The notes: generated by a model not told the origin, from the sequence alone. A DNA stretch of 64,000 bases from Pseudomonas sp. K2I15 (GCF_002204795.1 NZ_NIXO01000009.1:82276-146275); one strand, 5' to 3'; shown: positions 33,173 to 42,121, counted from the stretch's first letter. Made by a program: numbers and translations.

Positions 33173-34147
33173 TCAGTTTCCGGTGGCTTGCGGGCTCAAC
33201 CAACCGCGAATGCGTCGGTACAGTTGTTCTTGTCCGGCCGGGCTGTTGTCGGGGAAGGCCTTCAGGGACACCTGCTTGTAGTTGTCATTCTTCAAACGCT
33301 TGCTGGCCTGGGAACGCTCCTGGGCCGTTTTGCGTGCCTGGGCGTTGTCCTGATAGAAGACGTCGGCCGTCGCCAGCTTCAGTTTCGGTGCCAGTTGTTG
33401 CAGGTCCGGTTCACGGCCTGCTGGCGTTTGCGCGGCGACCATGACGAATTTCTGCACCTGCGCCGGTTGTTTTTCACTCAGGTAACGCGCCGCCCACCAG
33501 GCGCCGGTGCCGTGGCCGAGCAGCACAATACTGCGGGCGTTCTGGGTCTGGGCAAAGGCGAGGGCGGCATCAATGCGCGCGAAAATTCGCGAGGCGTCAG
33601 TCTTGTCTTGTTCATCGGCGCCTGGGACCACGGCCGGATCGGTGCCTTCAGCTTCAGCGCTGGCGGCTTGCTCCACGGGTTTGGCGACGGTGCTGGCATC
33701 TTTGCTGCTGGTGTCCACGGCCGCCTTGGGCGACTCGATGACGCGTGGCGGCAGCGTGTCCAGGGTCAGGTCCGGCAGCGACAAACTCAGGGTGCCCCAG
33801 GCTGCGTCCGGTAATTTTTTGCGCAATGGGGCGATTGCTTGAGGCCAGTCAGCACTTTCGCCGTTGCCAGGGACGATAATCACCACGCCTTCAGGTTCGC
33901 CACTGTTGGCCGGCTTCCACAGGGCGAGGAAGGAATCGCTGCCCGCCTGCAACTGTTGCTGTTCCTGCTGCGGGATTTGTCGCTCCAGAGCGTTGGCTTC
34001 TTCCTGGCTGCGCTCGGGCAAGGGCTGGCGCACCACGGGCTTTTCCGGGGCGGGAGCGGGAGTGTCGGCGGCCTCGACACAAAAGGCGCTGGTAAACAGC
34101 AGCGACAGGCACAATGCTGGCAGTGCCGAGCGGTGGGAAAGTGGCAT
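33173..34147 (-). CDS. DUF3530 family secreted alpha/beta-hydrolase-like protein
   Basis: The 324-residue protein has a signal peptide (RSALPALCLSLLFTSAFCVEA), then a Pro/Glu/Gln-rich stretch, and an alpha/beta-hydrolase-like fold at about 80-320. It shows GVVIIVPGNGESADWPQAI and SIVLLGHGTGAWWAARYL. The usual nucleophile elbow G-x-S-x-G is replaced by G-H-G-T-G, so it may not be a classical serine hydrolase. A low-complexity insert rich in A/E/D/K/S (about 150-195) interrupts the fold. A gene of this family follows djlA in P. aeruginosa too. The role is unknown. Confidence 0.8.
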   Translation of the reverse strand: MPLSHRSALPALCLSLLFTSAFCVEAADTPAPAPEKPVVRQPLPERSQEEANALERQIPQQEQQQLQAGSDSFLALWKPANSGEPEGVVIIVPGNGESADWPQAIAPLRKKLPDAAWGTLSLSLPDLTLDTLPPRVIESPKAAVDTSSKDASTVAKPVEQAASAEAEGTDPAVVPGADEQDKTDASRIFARIDAALAFAQTQNARSIVLLGHGTGAWWAARYLSEKQPAQVQKFVMVAAQTPAGREPDLQQLAPKLKLATADVFYQDNAQARKTAQERSQASKRLKNDNYKQVSLKAFPDNSPAGQEQLYRRIRGWLSPQATGN

Positions 34148-34224
34148 CGTTGATTTCCGGCCAGAAGTGATTCCGGCAGCCTAATGGGTTGGTCAGTATT
34201 TGTCAGTGATATGAGACGTGGATC

Positions 34225-36612
34225 ATGGGTTTTCGCTACCTGCTGTTTATCGGCTGTTTATGCTTTCCCTTGATTGCGGGTGCGGTGCCTGCGCCTGCCG
34301 TTCACCAGGCGCAGCTCGACGCCGGCCAGCGTGAATGGCTGGGCCAGCACCCAGACCTGCGGGTCGGACTGGTGTTGCAGGCGCCGTATGCCCAATACGA
34401 TCGACGTTTGCAGCGGCTGTCCGGGGCCAACGTCGAGTTGATGCAATGGCTGGCCAAGGCGCTGAACATCGAGCTGACCTGGCGCAACTTCCCCAATCAG
34501 GAACAGCTGGAAGCGGCGGTGCGTGATGGCGAGGTCGACCTCGCCCCGGGGCTGCAACAAACCCCGGCCGGCCTGCGGCTGTGGCTTTTCTCCGACCCGT
34601 ACATGCGCGTGCCGCAGCATATCGTCGGGGTCCGCGACGGCGGCACGTCGGTAGACCTGGAAAAACTCGACGACCAATCCCGCGTCGCCGTGCGCATGCC
34701 CAGCGCGGTGGCCGATTATCTGCGCAGCACCTACCCGAGCCTCAACCTGCAAGGCGTGCCCATGGAACGCCAGGCCCTGCAACTGCTGGTGAGCCAACAG
34801 GCACGGTATGCGGTGGTGGACGAGGCGCAATTGAGCCGCTTGTCTGGCGAAACCGAGTTCGCCGGCCTCGCCGTGGTGGGCGATATCGGCCTGCCGCAAT
34901 TGCTGCGGGTGGCGACGCGGCGCGATTGGCCGCAGCTGGCCGACATCATGCAAAGCGCCTTGCGTACCATCCCCGCCCGCGACCTGGACCAATTGCACGC
35001 ACGTTGGCTGCAACCCAAATACCCGCGGGTGACCGAGTCTCCCGGCTTCTGGCAAAACCTCACGTTGCTTCTGGTCCTTTTCTTATTGGCCAGTCTGGCG
35101 GTGGTGTTCTGGCAGCGCCGCCAGCAACGAGGCCTGGAACACAACCTGCTGGCCGCCCGGGAAGAAAGCGCCGCCCGCGCCGCCGGTGCTGAAGCCTTGC
35201 GCCTGACCCAGTTCTCTATCGACCAAAGCACTGTCGGCATCCTGTGGGTCAATTGGGACAGCCATGTGCGCTACGCCAACCTGGCGGCAGAAACCATGCT
35301 CGGCTACGCCCCCGGCGCGCTGATCGAACGCCCGCTGATCGAGTTTGATCCGACGCTGACCATGGACCGCTGGCTTAACCTGTGGAAACGCGCCCGCGCC
35401 AGCGAAGACGGGCCGCAGAGTTTTGCGACCAATTGCCTGCGCGCCGATGGCAGTGTGTTGCCGGCCGATGTGTCCCTGAGTTTCCTGCGCTTCGCCGACG
35501 GCGAATACCTGGTGGTCTACCTCAACGACGTCACCGAGCGTCGCCGGGCCCTGGCGGCCTTGCAGGAAAGTGAAGCGCGCCTGCAAGGGATCGCGGCCAA
35601 CGTGCCGGGGCTGGTGTTTCGCCTGGAGCGCTTGCCGCGCAGCGAGGCGATCGAGTTCGCGTATATCAGCCAGGGCAGCGAGGGGCTGGTGGGTTACGCC
35701 CCGGAAGTGCTCAGCCATCCGGCCATGGGCATTCGCAGCCTGGTGCACCCCGATGATCGCGCCAGTTATCACCGCACCCAGGACCAGGCCATCGAGACCG
35801 AGAGCAACTGGGCCTGGCAGGGCCGCATCCTCACCCGCCAGGGCGAGCAGCGCTGGGCCGATATCAAGGCCGTGACCCGGCGCCTGGAAGACGGCGCCGT
35901 GGTCTGGGACGGGATTGTCTGGGACATCAGCGAGAGCAAGCGCATCGAGCTGGAGTTGGACGCCTCCCGCGCGCAACTGCGGGAATTGTCCGCCCACCTG
36001 GAAACCGTGCGTGAGGAAGAGAAGGCGCGCATCGCCCGCGAAGTGCACGACGAGTTGGGGCAGATGCTCACCGTACTCAAGCTGGAAACCTCGATGTGCG
36101 AGCTGAGCTACGCGCAACTCGATCCCGGCCTGCACGAGCGGCTGAACAGCATGAAGCGCCTGATCTCCCAGCTGTTCCAACTGGTGCGCGACGTGGCCAC
36201 TGCCCTGCGCCCGCCGATTCTCGATGCCGGGATTGCCTCGGCGATTGAATGGCAGGCCCGGCGTTTCGAAGCCCGCACCCAGATTCCCTGCCTGGTGCAG
36301 GTGCCGGATAACCTGCCGGCGCTGAGCGACGCCAAGGCCATCGGCCTGTTCCGCATCCTGCAGGAGGCGCTGACCAATGTGATGCGCCATGCCCAGGCGC
36401 ATACTGTAGAGCTGACGCTGGTGGTGGAGGGCACGCACTTGCGGCTGACCATCAGCGACGATGGCGCAGGTTTTGTCCAGGCCCCCGGGCGCCCGGTGTC
36501 GTTTGGCCTGGTGGGCATGCGCGAGCGGGTGTTGATCATGGGCGGGCAACTGAGCCTGGACAGCGAATTGGGCGAGGGCACCACCCTGAGTGTGACGGTG
36601 CCGCTGGATTGA
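34225..36612 (+). CDS. agtS: AgtS-like sensor histidine kinase with periplasmic binding domain
   Basis: The 795-residue protein has: signal peptide (about 1-22); a type-3 solute-binding domain (about 30-265, HPDLRVGLVLQAPYAQYDRR); one transmembrane helix (about 275-297, NLTLLLVLFLLASLAVVFW); two PAS domains (about 330-445 and 450-580); a HisKA_3 domain with phospho-acceptor His near residue 608 (RIAREVHDELGQ); and a HATPase domain (ALTNVMRHAQAHTVELTL, ISDDGAGF, GLVGMRERV). The layout is that of NarL-type partners. From memory the P. aeruginosa orthologue senses 4-aminobutyrate/5-aminovalerate and controls agtABCD. The response regulator gene follows after 25 bases. Confidence 0.9.
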   Translation: MGFRYLLFIGCLCFPLIAGAVPAPAVHQAQLDAGQREWLGQHPDLRVGLVLQAPYAQYDRRLQRLSGANVELMQWLAKALNIELTWRNFPNQEQLEAAVRDGEVDLAPGLQQTPAGLRLWLFSDPYMRVPQHIVGVRDGGTSVDLEKLDDQSRVAVRMPSAVADYLRSTYPSLNLQGVPMERQALQLLVSQQARYAVVDEAQLSRLSGETEFAGLAVVGDIGLPQLLRVATRRDWPQLADIMQSALRTIPARDLDQLHARWLQPKYPRVTESPGFWQNLTLLLVLFLLASLAVVFWQRRQQRGLEHNLLAAREESAARAAGAEALRLTQFSIDQSTVGILWVNWDSHVRYANLAAETMLGYAPGALIERPLIEFDPTLTMDRWLNLWKRARASEDGPQSFATNCLRADGSVLPADVSLSFLRFADGEYLVVYLNDVTERRRALAALQESEARLQGIAANVPGLVFRLERLPRSEAIEFAYISQGSEGLVGYAPEVLSHPAMGIRSLVHPDDRASYHRTQDQAIETESNWAWQGRILTRQGEQRWADIKAVTRRLEDGAVVWDGIVWDISESKRIELELDASRAQLRELSAHLETVREEEKARIAREVHDELGQMLTVLKLETSMCELSYAQLDPGLHERLNSMKRLISQLFQLVRDVATALRPPILDAGIASAIEWQARRFEARTQIPCLVQVPDNLPALSDAKAIGLFRILQEALTNVMRHAQAHTVELTLVVEGTHLRLTISDDGAGFVQAPGRPVSFGLVGMRERVLIMGGQLSLDSELGEGTTLSVTVPLD

Positions 36613-36637
36613 TAACCAAAAGAAGAGGACATCCACA

Positions 36638-37267
36638 GTGATCCGTGTACTGGTAGCCGAAGACCACACCATCGTTCGCGAGGGCATCAAGCAACTGATC
36701 GGCCTGGCCAAGGACCTGCTGGTGGTGGGCGAGGCGAGCAATGGCGAGCAGTTGCTGGAAACCCTTCGTCACGTGCCCTGCGAAGTGGTGTTGCTGGACA
36801 TCTCGATGCCCGGGGTCAATGGCCTGGAAGCCATTCCGCGGATTCGTGCGCTGAACAATCCACCGGCGATCCTGGTGCTGTCGATGCACGACGAAGCGCA
36901 AATGGCCGCCCGTGCGCTGAAGGTCGGTGCTGCCGGCTATGCCACCAAGGACAGTGACCCGGCCCTGCTGCTGACCGCCATTCGCAAGGTTGCGGCGGGT
37001 GGGCGCTATATCGACCCGGACCTGGCAGACCGAATGGTCTTTGAAGTCGGCCTCACCGACTCCCGGCCGCTGCACTCGCTGTTGTCGGAGCGCGAGTTCT
37101 CGGTGTTCGAGCGCCTGGCCCAGGGCGCCAACGTCAACGACATCGCCCAGCAGTTGGCGTTGAGCAGCAAAACCATCAGCACCCACAAGGCGCGGCTGAT
37201 GCAAAAGCTCAATATCACCTCCCTGGCGGATCTGGTGAAGTACGCCATGGAACACAAGCTTTTATAA
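36638..37267 (+). CDS. agtR: AgtR-like NarL-family response regulator
   Basis: The 209-residue protein has a receiver domain (about 1-118; acidic pocket EDH, phospho-acceptor Asp in VVLLDISMPGVNGLE, conserved Lys in GYATKDSDPA) and a C-terminal LuxR helix-turn-helix (about 145-205, LSEREFSVFERLAQGANVNDIAQQLALSSKTISTHKARLMQKL). It uses a GTG start with AGAAGAGGA upstream. It pairs with AgtS and probably binds the inverted repeat at 37357-37372, upstream of agtA. Confidence 0.92.
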   Translation: MIRVLVAEDHTIVREGIKQLIGLAKDLLVVGEASNGEQLLETLRHVPCEVVLLDISMPGVNGLEAIPRIRALNNPPAILVLSMHDEAQMAARALKVGAAGYATKDSDPALLLTAIRKVAAGGRYIDPDLADRMVFEVGLTDSRPLHSLLSEREFSVFERLAQGANVNDIAQQLALSSKTISTHKARLMQKLNITSLADLVKYAMEHKLL

Positions 37268-37356
37268 CGGCATATCTATTTGCGACCACCGCGCGCGCCC
37301 GGCAAGCCCATTCCTGCCACCTGTAGCGGCCTCACTGTTCTGTGACCGCCACCCGT

Positions 37357-37372
37357 GTAGGGCGATCCCTAC
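37357..37372. promoter_or_regulatory. Perfect inverted repeat, candidate AgtR operator
   Basis: GTAGGG-CGAT-CCCTAC is a perfect 6-base-pair inverted repeat with a 4-base spacer, 110 bases upstream of the agtA ATG, in the 214-base agtR-agtA gap. It is the only conspicuous dyad there. Response regulators of the NarL/LuxR class bind such short palindromes, so it is a candidate activator site; no promoter boxes could be assigned with confidence. Confidence 0.5.
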
Positions 37373-37481
37373 CCCAAACCTTCCATCCCGCTGATGCCAA
37401 TCTCTCCGGGCTCCCGATTTCCGGGGGCTTGCGGCTGGACTACGCTTGTTCCATGGCAGTCCAAAACAGAAAGGTGCGGGT

Positions 37482-38594
37482 ATGAGCGAGGCGGATTCAA
37501 ATGATGTGCTGGTCAGCTTTCGTGGCGTGCAAAAGAGCTACGACGGCGAGAACCTGATCGTCAAAGACCTCAACCTGGAAATTCGCAAGGGCGAGTTCCT
37601 GACCTTGCTCGGGCCGTCCGGGTCGGGCAAGACCACCAGCCTGATGATGCTCGCCGGGTTTGAAACTCCCACCGCCGGCGAGATCCAACTGGCCGGCCGC
37701 TCCATCAACAACGTGCCACCCCACAAGCGCGACATCGGCATGGTGTTCCAGAACTATGCGCTGTTCCCGCACATGACCGTCTCCGAGAACCTGGCGTTTC
37801 CGCTCTCGGTGCGTGGGTTGAGCAAGACCGACATCAGCGAGCGGGTAAAGCGCGTGCTGAGCATGGTGCAGCTTGATGCCTTCGCCCAGCGTTACCCGGC
37901 GCAACTTTCCGGCGGCCAGCAACAGCGTGTGGCCCTGGCCCGTGCGTTGGTGTTCGAACCGCAACTGGTGCTGATGGACGAACCCCTCGGCGCCCTCGAC
38001 AAGCAACTGCGTGAACACATGCAGATGGAGATCAAGCACTTGCACCAACGCCTCGGCGTCACCGTGGTGTACGTGACCCATGACCAGGGCGAAGCGCTGA
38101 CCATGTCCGACCGGGTGGCGGTATTCCACCAAGGCGAGATCCAGCAGATCGCCGCGCCGCGTACTTTGTACGAAGAGCCGAAAAATACGTTCGTCGCCAA
38201 CTTCATCGGCGAGAACAACCGTCTCAATGGCCGCCTGCACAGCCACACCGGCGACCGCTGCGTGGTCGAGCTGGCGCGCGGTGAAAAGGTCGAGGCGCTG
38301 GCGGTAAACGTCGGCCAGGTCGGCGGCCCGGTAACCCTGTCGGTGCGCCCCGAGCGCGTCAGCCTCAACGGCTCCAGTGAGAGCTGCGTCAACCGCTTCT
38401 CCGGGCGGGTGGCGGAATTCATCTACCTGGGCGACCACGTGCGCGTGCGCCTGGAAGTCTGCGGCAAGACCGATTTTTTTGTGAAACAACCGATCGCCGA
38501 GCTGGACACAGCCCTGGCGGTCGGCGACGTGGTACCGATTGGCTGGCAAGTCGAGCACGTTCGCGCACTCGACCCACTTCTAGAGGCGAATTGA
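37482..38594 (+). CDS. agtA: ABC importer ATP-binding subunit (PotA type), AgtA
   Basis: The 370-residue ATPase is started at the ATG at 37482 with AAAGGTGCGGG upstream. Walker A is LLGPSGSGKTTSLMMLAG (about residues 43-60), the signature LSGGQQQRVALARAL (about 143), Walker B LVLMDEPLGALD, H-loop VTHDQGEALTM; then a TOBE domain (about 290-365). This is the polyamine/PotA class. From memory it is the ATPase of the 4-aminobutyrate/5-aminovalerate importer AgtABCD. It starts the agt transporter operon, 43 bases before agtB. Confidence 0.92.
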   Translation: MSEADSNDVLVSFRGVQKSYDGENLIVKDLNLEIRKGEFLTLLGPSGSGKTTSLMMLAGFETPTAGEIQLAGRSINNVPPHKRDIGMVFQNYALFPHMTVSENLAFPLSVRGLSKTDISERVKRVLSMVQLDAFAQRYPAQLSGGQQQRVALARALVFEPQLVLMDEPLGALDKQLREHMQMEIKHLHQRLGVTVVYVTHDQGEALTMSDRVAVFHQGEIQQIAAPRTLYEEPKNTFVANFIGENNRLNGRLHSHTGDRCVVELARGEKVEALAVNVGQVGGPVTLSVRPERVSLNGSSESCVNRFSGRVAEFIYLGDHVRVRLEVCGKTDFFVKQPIAELDTALAVGDVVPIGWQVEHVRALDPLLEAN

Positions 38595-38637
38595 TCGCCC
38601 CCTTGCTTCACCAACCTCGCACGTGGAGAGAACAACA

Positions 38638-39678
38638 ATGTTGAGATCCCTGAAATATTCGGCCCTGGCGTTGAGCTTGATGGGCGCGACACAGGCCATG
38701 GCAGGCCCTGATTTGACGGTCGTGTCCTTTGGTGGCGCGAACAAGGCGGCGCAGGTCAAGGCCTTCTACGCACCGTGGGAAAGCGCAGGCAACGGCAAGA
38801 TCGTCGCTGGCGAATACAACGGTGAAATGGCCAAGGTCAAGGCCATGGTCGACACCAAGAGCGTGTCCTGGGACCTGGTGGAAGTGGAATCGCCGGAGCT
38901 GTCCCGTGGCTGCGACGAAGACATGTTCGAACCACTGGACCCGAAACTGTTCGGCAACCCGGGCGACTACGTCAAAGGCGCGATCCAGCCGTGCGGTGTG
39001 GGCTTCTTCGTGTGGTCCACCGTGCTGGCCTACAACGCCGACAAACTGAAAGCCGCACCTGGTGGCTGGGCAGATTTCTGGGATACCAAGAAATTCCCGG
39101 GCAAACGCGGGCTGCGCAAGGGCGCCAAGTACACCCTGGAATTCGCCTTGATGGCTGACGGTGTGGCACCGAAGGACGTCTACAAAGTGCTGGCCGGCAA
39201 AGATGGCCAGGACCGTGCGTTCAAGAAACTCGATGAGCTCAAGCCGTACATCCAGTGGTGGGAAGCGGGCGCCCAGCCGCCGCAATACCTCGCCTCGGGT
39301 GACGTGGTCATGAGTTCTGCCTACAACGGCCGGATCGCCGCCGTGCAGAAAGAAAGCAACCTGAAAGTGGTGTGGAACGGCGGGATCTACGATTTTGACG
39401 CCTGGGCCATTCCAAAAGGCCTGGCCAAGGATCGCGCTGAAGCAGCGAAGAAATTCATCGCCTTCTCGGTGCAGCCGCAGCAGCAGAAGACCTACTCGGA
39501 AAACATCGCCTACGGCCCCGCCAATACCCAGGCCGTACCGTTGCTGGCCAAGGACATCCTGAAGGACATGCCGACTACCCCGGAAAATATCGCCAACCAG
39601 GTGCAGATCGACGTGAGCTTCTGGGCGGATAACGGTGAGCAACTGGAGCAGCGCTTTAACGCGTGGGCGGCCAAGTAA
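38638..39678 (+). CDS. agtB: ABC importer periplasmic binding protein (PotD type), AgtB
   Basis: The 346-residue protein starts at the ATG at 38638 with GGAGAGAA upstream. A signal peptide (MLRSLKYSALALSLMGATQAMA) precedes a PotD/PotF-like two-lobe fold: DLTVVSFGGANKAAQVKAFYAPWE, DLVEVESPELSRGCDEDMF and WNGGIYDFDAWAIPKG. This is the ligand-binding subunit of the agt importer. A 93-base REPIN (39705-39797) and about 54 further bases separate it from the first permease gene, which could favour high binding-protein expression. Confidence 0.92.
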   Translation: MLRSLKYSALALSLMGATQAMAGPDLTVVSFGGANKAAQVKAFYAPWESAGNGKIVAGEYNGEMAKVKAMVDTKSVSWDLVEVESPELSRGCDEDMFEPLDPKLFGNPGDYVKGAIQPCGVGFFVWSTVLAYNADKLKAAPGGWADFWDTKKFPGKRGLRKGAKYTLEFALMADGVAPKDVYKVLAGKDGQDRAFKKLDELKPYIQWWEAGAQPPQYLASGDVVMSSAYNGRIAAVQKESNLKVVWNGGIYDFDAWAIPKGLAKDRAEAAKKFIAFSVQPQQQKTYSENIAYGPANTQAVPLLAKDILKDMPTTPENIANQVQIDVSFWADNGEQLEQRFNAWAAK

Positions 39679-39704
39679 CCCGGTCGCTGATGTGACACCA
39701 ACCT

Positions 39705-39797
39705 TGTGGCGAGGGAGCTTGCTCCCGCTGGACTGCGCAGCAGTCCCATCTTTTGGGGGCGCTTCGCACCCCAGCGGGAGCAAGCTCCCTCGCCACA
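39705..39797. repeat. REPIN (type with GTGGCGAGGGAGCTTGCTCC), inside the agt operon
   Basis: Two perfect 27-base arms (39705-39731 and 39771-39797), beginning TGTGGCGAGGGAGCTTGCTC, are inverted around a spacer. It belongs to a different sequence class from that at 33053. It lies between agtB and agtC in one operon. A related copy is at 54259-54352. Confidence 0.92.
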
Positions 39798-39851
39798 GGA
39801 CAAGCGCTACACCCACGTTTTGCATTTATGTTTAAGAATCCGGAGTTCGCC

Positions 39852-41084
39852 ATGGCCATCGCCATTCCCAGCCCCACCCTGAAACAGCGCCTGGCGCGTG
39901 CCGAGCGGCTCAACCGCTGGAAGGCCCAGGCCTTGATCGCGCCATTGGTGGTGTTTTTGCTGCTGGTGTTCCTGGTGCCGATTGTGGCGCTGTTGTACAA
40001 AAGCGTCGGCAACCCGGAAGTGGTGGGCGGCTTGCCGCGCACGGTGGTGGCGGTGACGGCCTGGGACGGTCGTGGCCTGCCCGGCGAACCGGTCTACCAG
40101 GCGATCAGTGAAGACCTGGGCGAAGCCCGGAAGAACTCGACCCTGGGCGATCTCTCAAAACGCTTGAACATGGAACTGGCGGGCTATCGCAGCCTGCTGA
40201 CGAAAACCGCGCGGGCGCTGCCGTTTACCGAAGCGCCTGCCTCCTATAAAGAAGCGCTGGAAAACCTCGACGAACGCTGGGGTGACCCGGCGTACTGGCA
40301 GGCGATCCGGCGCAACACCAGCAGCCTCACGCCGTACTACTTGCTGGCGGCCGTCGATCACCGTATCGACGACCTCGGCGAAGTTGCCCCGGCCACTCCG
40401 GACCAGGCGATCTACCTCGATATCTTCGCCCGTACGTTCTGGATGGGCCTGGTCATCACGGTGTTTTGCCTGCTGCTGGCGTATCCGCTGGCGTACCTGC
40501 TGGCCAACTTGCCGGCGCGGCAAAGCAACCTGCTGATGATCCTGGTCTTGCTGCCGTTCTGGACCTCGGTGCTGGTGCGGGTGGCGGCCTGGATCGTGTT
40601 GCTGCAGTCCGGCGGCTTGATCAACAGTGCGCTGATGGGCATGGGCCTGATCGATAAACCCGTGGAGCTGGTGTTCAACCGGCTTGGGGTCTACATCTCC
40701 ATGGTGCACATCCTGCTGCCGTTCATGATTCTGCCGATCTACAGCGTGATGAAAGGCATCTCGCCGACCTATATGCGGGCGGCGATTTCCCTGGGCTGCC
40801 ACCCGTTCGCCAGCTTCTGGCGCGTGTACTTCCCACAGACTTACGCAGGCGTTGGCGCCGGCTGCCTGTTGGTGTTCATTTTGGCGATCGGCTACTACAT
40901 CACCCCGGCATTGCTGGGCAGCCCGAACGATCAGATGGTCAGCTACTTCGTGGCGTTCTACACCAACACCAGCATTAACTGGGGCATGGCCACGGCCTTG
41001 GGCGGCTTGCTGCTGCTGGCCACGGTGGTGCTGTACCTGATCTACAACTGGCTGGTGGGCGCCAGCCGCCTGCGCCTGAGCTAA
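39852..41084 (+). CDS. agtC: ABC importer permease with large periplasmic insertion, AgtC
   Basis: The 410-residue permease is started at the ATG at 39852 with CCGGAG upstream; a longer frame into the REPIN is rejected. The N-terminal membrane helix is AQALIAPLVVFLLLVFLVPIVALLY (about 25-48). A hydrophilic, mostly periplasmic segment follows (about 50-190), then the PotB-type core with five helices and the cytoplasmic coupling loop (RAAISLGCHPFASFWRVYFPQ). The extra segment is much longer than in enteric PotB. It pairs with AgtD to make the channel for the imported amino acid. agtD follows after 13 bases. Confidence 0.92.
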   Translation: MAIAIPSPTLKQRLARAERLNRWKAQALIAPLVVFLLLVFLVPIVALLYKSVGNPEVVGGLPRTVVAVTAWDGRGLPGEPVYQAISEDLGEARKNSTLGDLSKRLNMELAGYRSLLTKTARALPFTEAPASYKEALENLDERWGDPAYWQAIRRNTSSLTPYYLLAAVDHRIDDLGEVAPATPDQAIYLDIFARTFWMGLVITVFCLLLAYPLAYLLANLPARQSNLLMILVLLPFWTSVLVRVAAWIVLLQSGGLINSALMGMGLIDKPVELVFNRLGVYISMVHILLPFMILPIYSVMKGISPTYMRAAISLGCHPFASFWRVYFPQTYAGVGAGCLLVFILAIGYYITPALLGSPNDQMVSYFVAFYTNTSINWGMATALGGLLLLATVVLYLIYNWLVGASRLRLS

Positions 41085-41097
41085 GGAGACCGTTGCG

Positions 41098-41922
41098 ATG
41101 CTGAGCCCTTATATGTCGCCCGTGGAGCGGGTCTGGTTCTACAGCTTGCGGATTCTCTGCGGCCTGATCCTGTTGTTCCTGATCTTGCCGGTGCTGGTGA
41201 TCATCCCGCTGTCGTTCAACAGTGGAAGTTTCCTGGTGTACCCGCTGCAAGGTTTCTCGCTGCACTGGTACCAGGACTTCTTCGGTTCGGCGGAATGGAT
41301 GCGCGCCTTGAAGAACAGCATCATTGTCGCCCCGGCGGCGACGGTGCTGGCGATGGTTTTCGGCACGTTGGCCGCGATTGGCCTGACCCGCGGTCATTTC
41401 CCTGGCAAGGCGCTGGTGATGGCCCTGGTGATTTCGCCGATGGTGGTGCCGGTGGTGATTATCGGCGTGGCCAGTTACCTGTTCTTCGCGCCGCTGGGCC
41501 TGGGCAACAGTTTCTTCTCACTGATCGTGGTGCACGCAGTGTTGGGCGTGCCGTTTGTGATCATCACCGTGTCGGCCACCTTGCAAGGCTTCAACCATAA
41601 CCTGGTGCGGGCGGCGGCGAGCCTTGGAGCGTCGCCGTTGACCGCGTTTCGCCGGGTGACCTTGCCGCTGATTGCGCCGGGGGTGATTTCCGGTGCGCTG
41701 TTTGCCTTTGCTACCTCGTTTGATGAAGTGGTGGTGACGCTGTTCCTCGCCGGGCCCGAGCAAGCGACCTTGCCACGGCAGATGTTCAGCGGCATCCGCG
41801 AAAACCTCAGCCCCACCATTGCCGCAGCGGCGACCTTGCTGATCGCCTTCTCGGTGGTGCTGTTGCTGACCCTGGAATGGCTGCGCGGGCGCAGCGAGAA
41901 ACTGCGCACCGCCCAGGTCTAA
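41098..41922 (+). CDS. agtD: ABC importer permease (PotC type), AgtD
   Basis: The 274-residue permease has six hydrophobic segments, and the coupling-loop motif is RAAASLGASPLTAFRRVTLPLIAPGV (EAA loop, about 175-200). It begins with LILLFLILPVLVIIPLSFNS. A strong TAAGGAGAC ribosome-binding site precedes the ATG. It is the last gene of the agtABCD operon. It is followed by a REPIN and then the iron-alcohol dehydrogenase gene on the same strand. Confidence 0.92.
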   Translation: MLSPYMSPVERVWFYSLRILCGLILLFLILPVLVIIPLSFNSGSFLVYPLQGFSLHWYQDFFGSAEWMRALKNSIIVAPAATVLAMVFGTLAAIGLTRGHFPGKALVMALVISPMVVPVVIIGVASYLFFAPLGLGNSFFSLIVVHAVLGVPFVIITVSATLQGFNHNLVRAAASLGASPLTAFRRVTLPLIAPGVISGALFAFATSFDEVVVTLFLAGPEQATLPRQMFSGIRENLSPTIAAAATLLIAFSVVLLLTLEWLRGRSEKLRTAQV

Positions 41923-41941
41923 AGACCGAATCGAGATCAAG

Positions 41942-42031
41942 TGTGGGAGCGGGCTTGCTCGCGAATGCGGTGGATCAGTCGATACATGTGCTGACTGGCT
42001 CACCGCATTCGCGAGCCAGCCTGCTCCGACA
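41942..42031. repeat. REPIN after agtD
   Basis: The left arm (41942-41970) is identical to that of the repeat at 33053. The right arm (42003-42031) has three differences from the perfect complement, so this is an older or diverged copy. It lies in the 199-base agtD-ADH gap and may reduce read-through. Confidence 0.9.
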
Positions 42032-42121
42032 TTTTTGATCGCATTCAGCCCATGAATGGCAGACAACCTCAAATTCCAAGCTACTCTTGTGCCAGCCCAT
42101 AACTGATAAGAGGCCGCGCAC

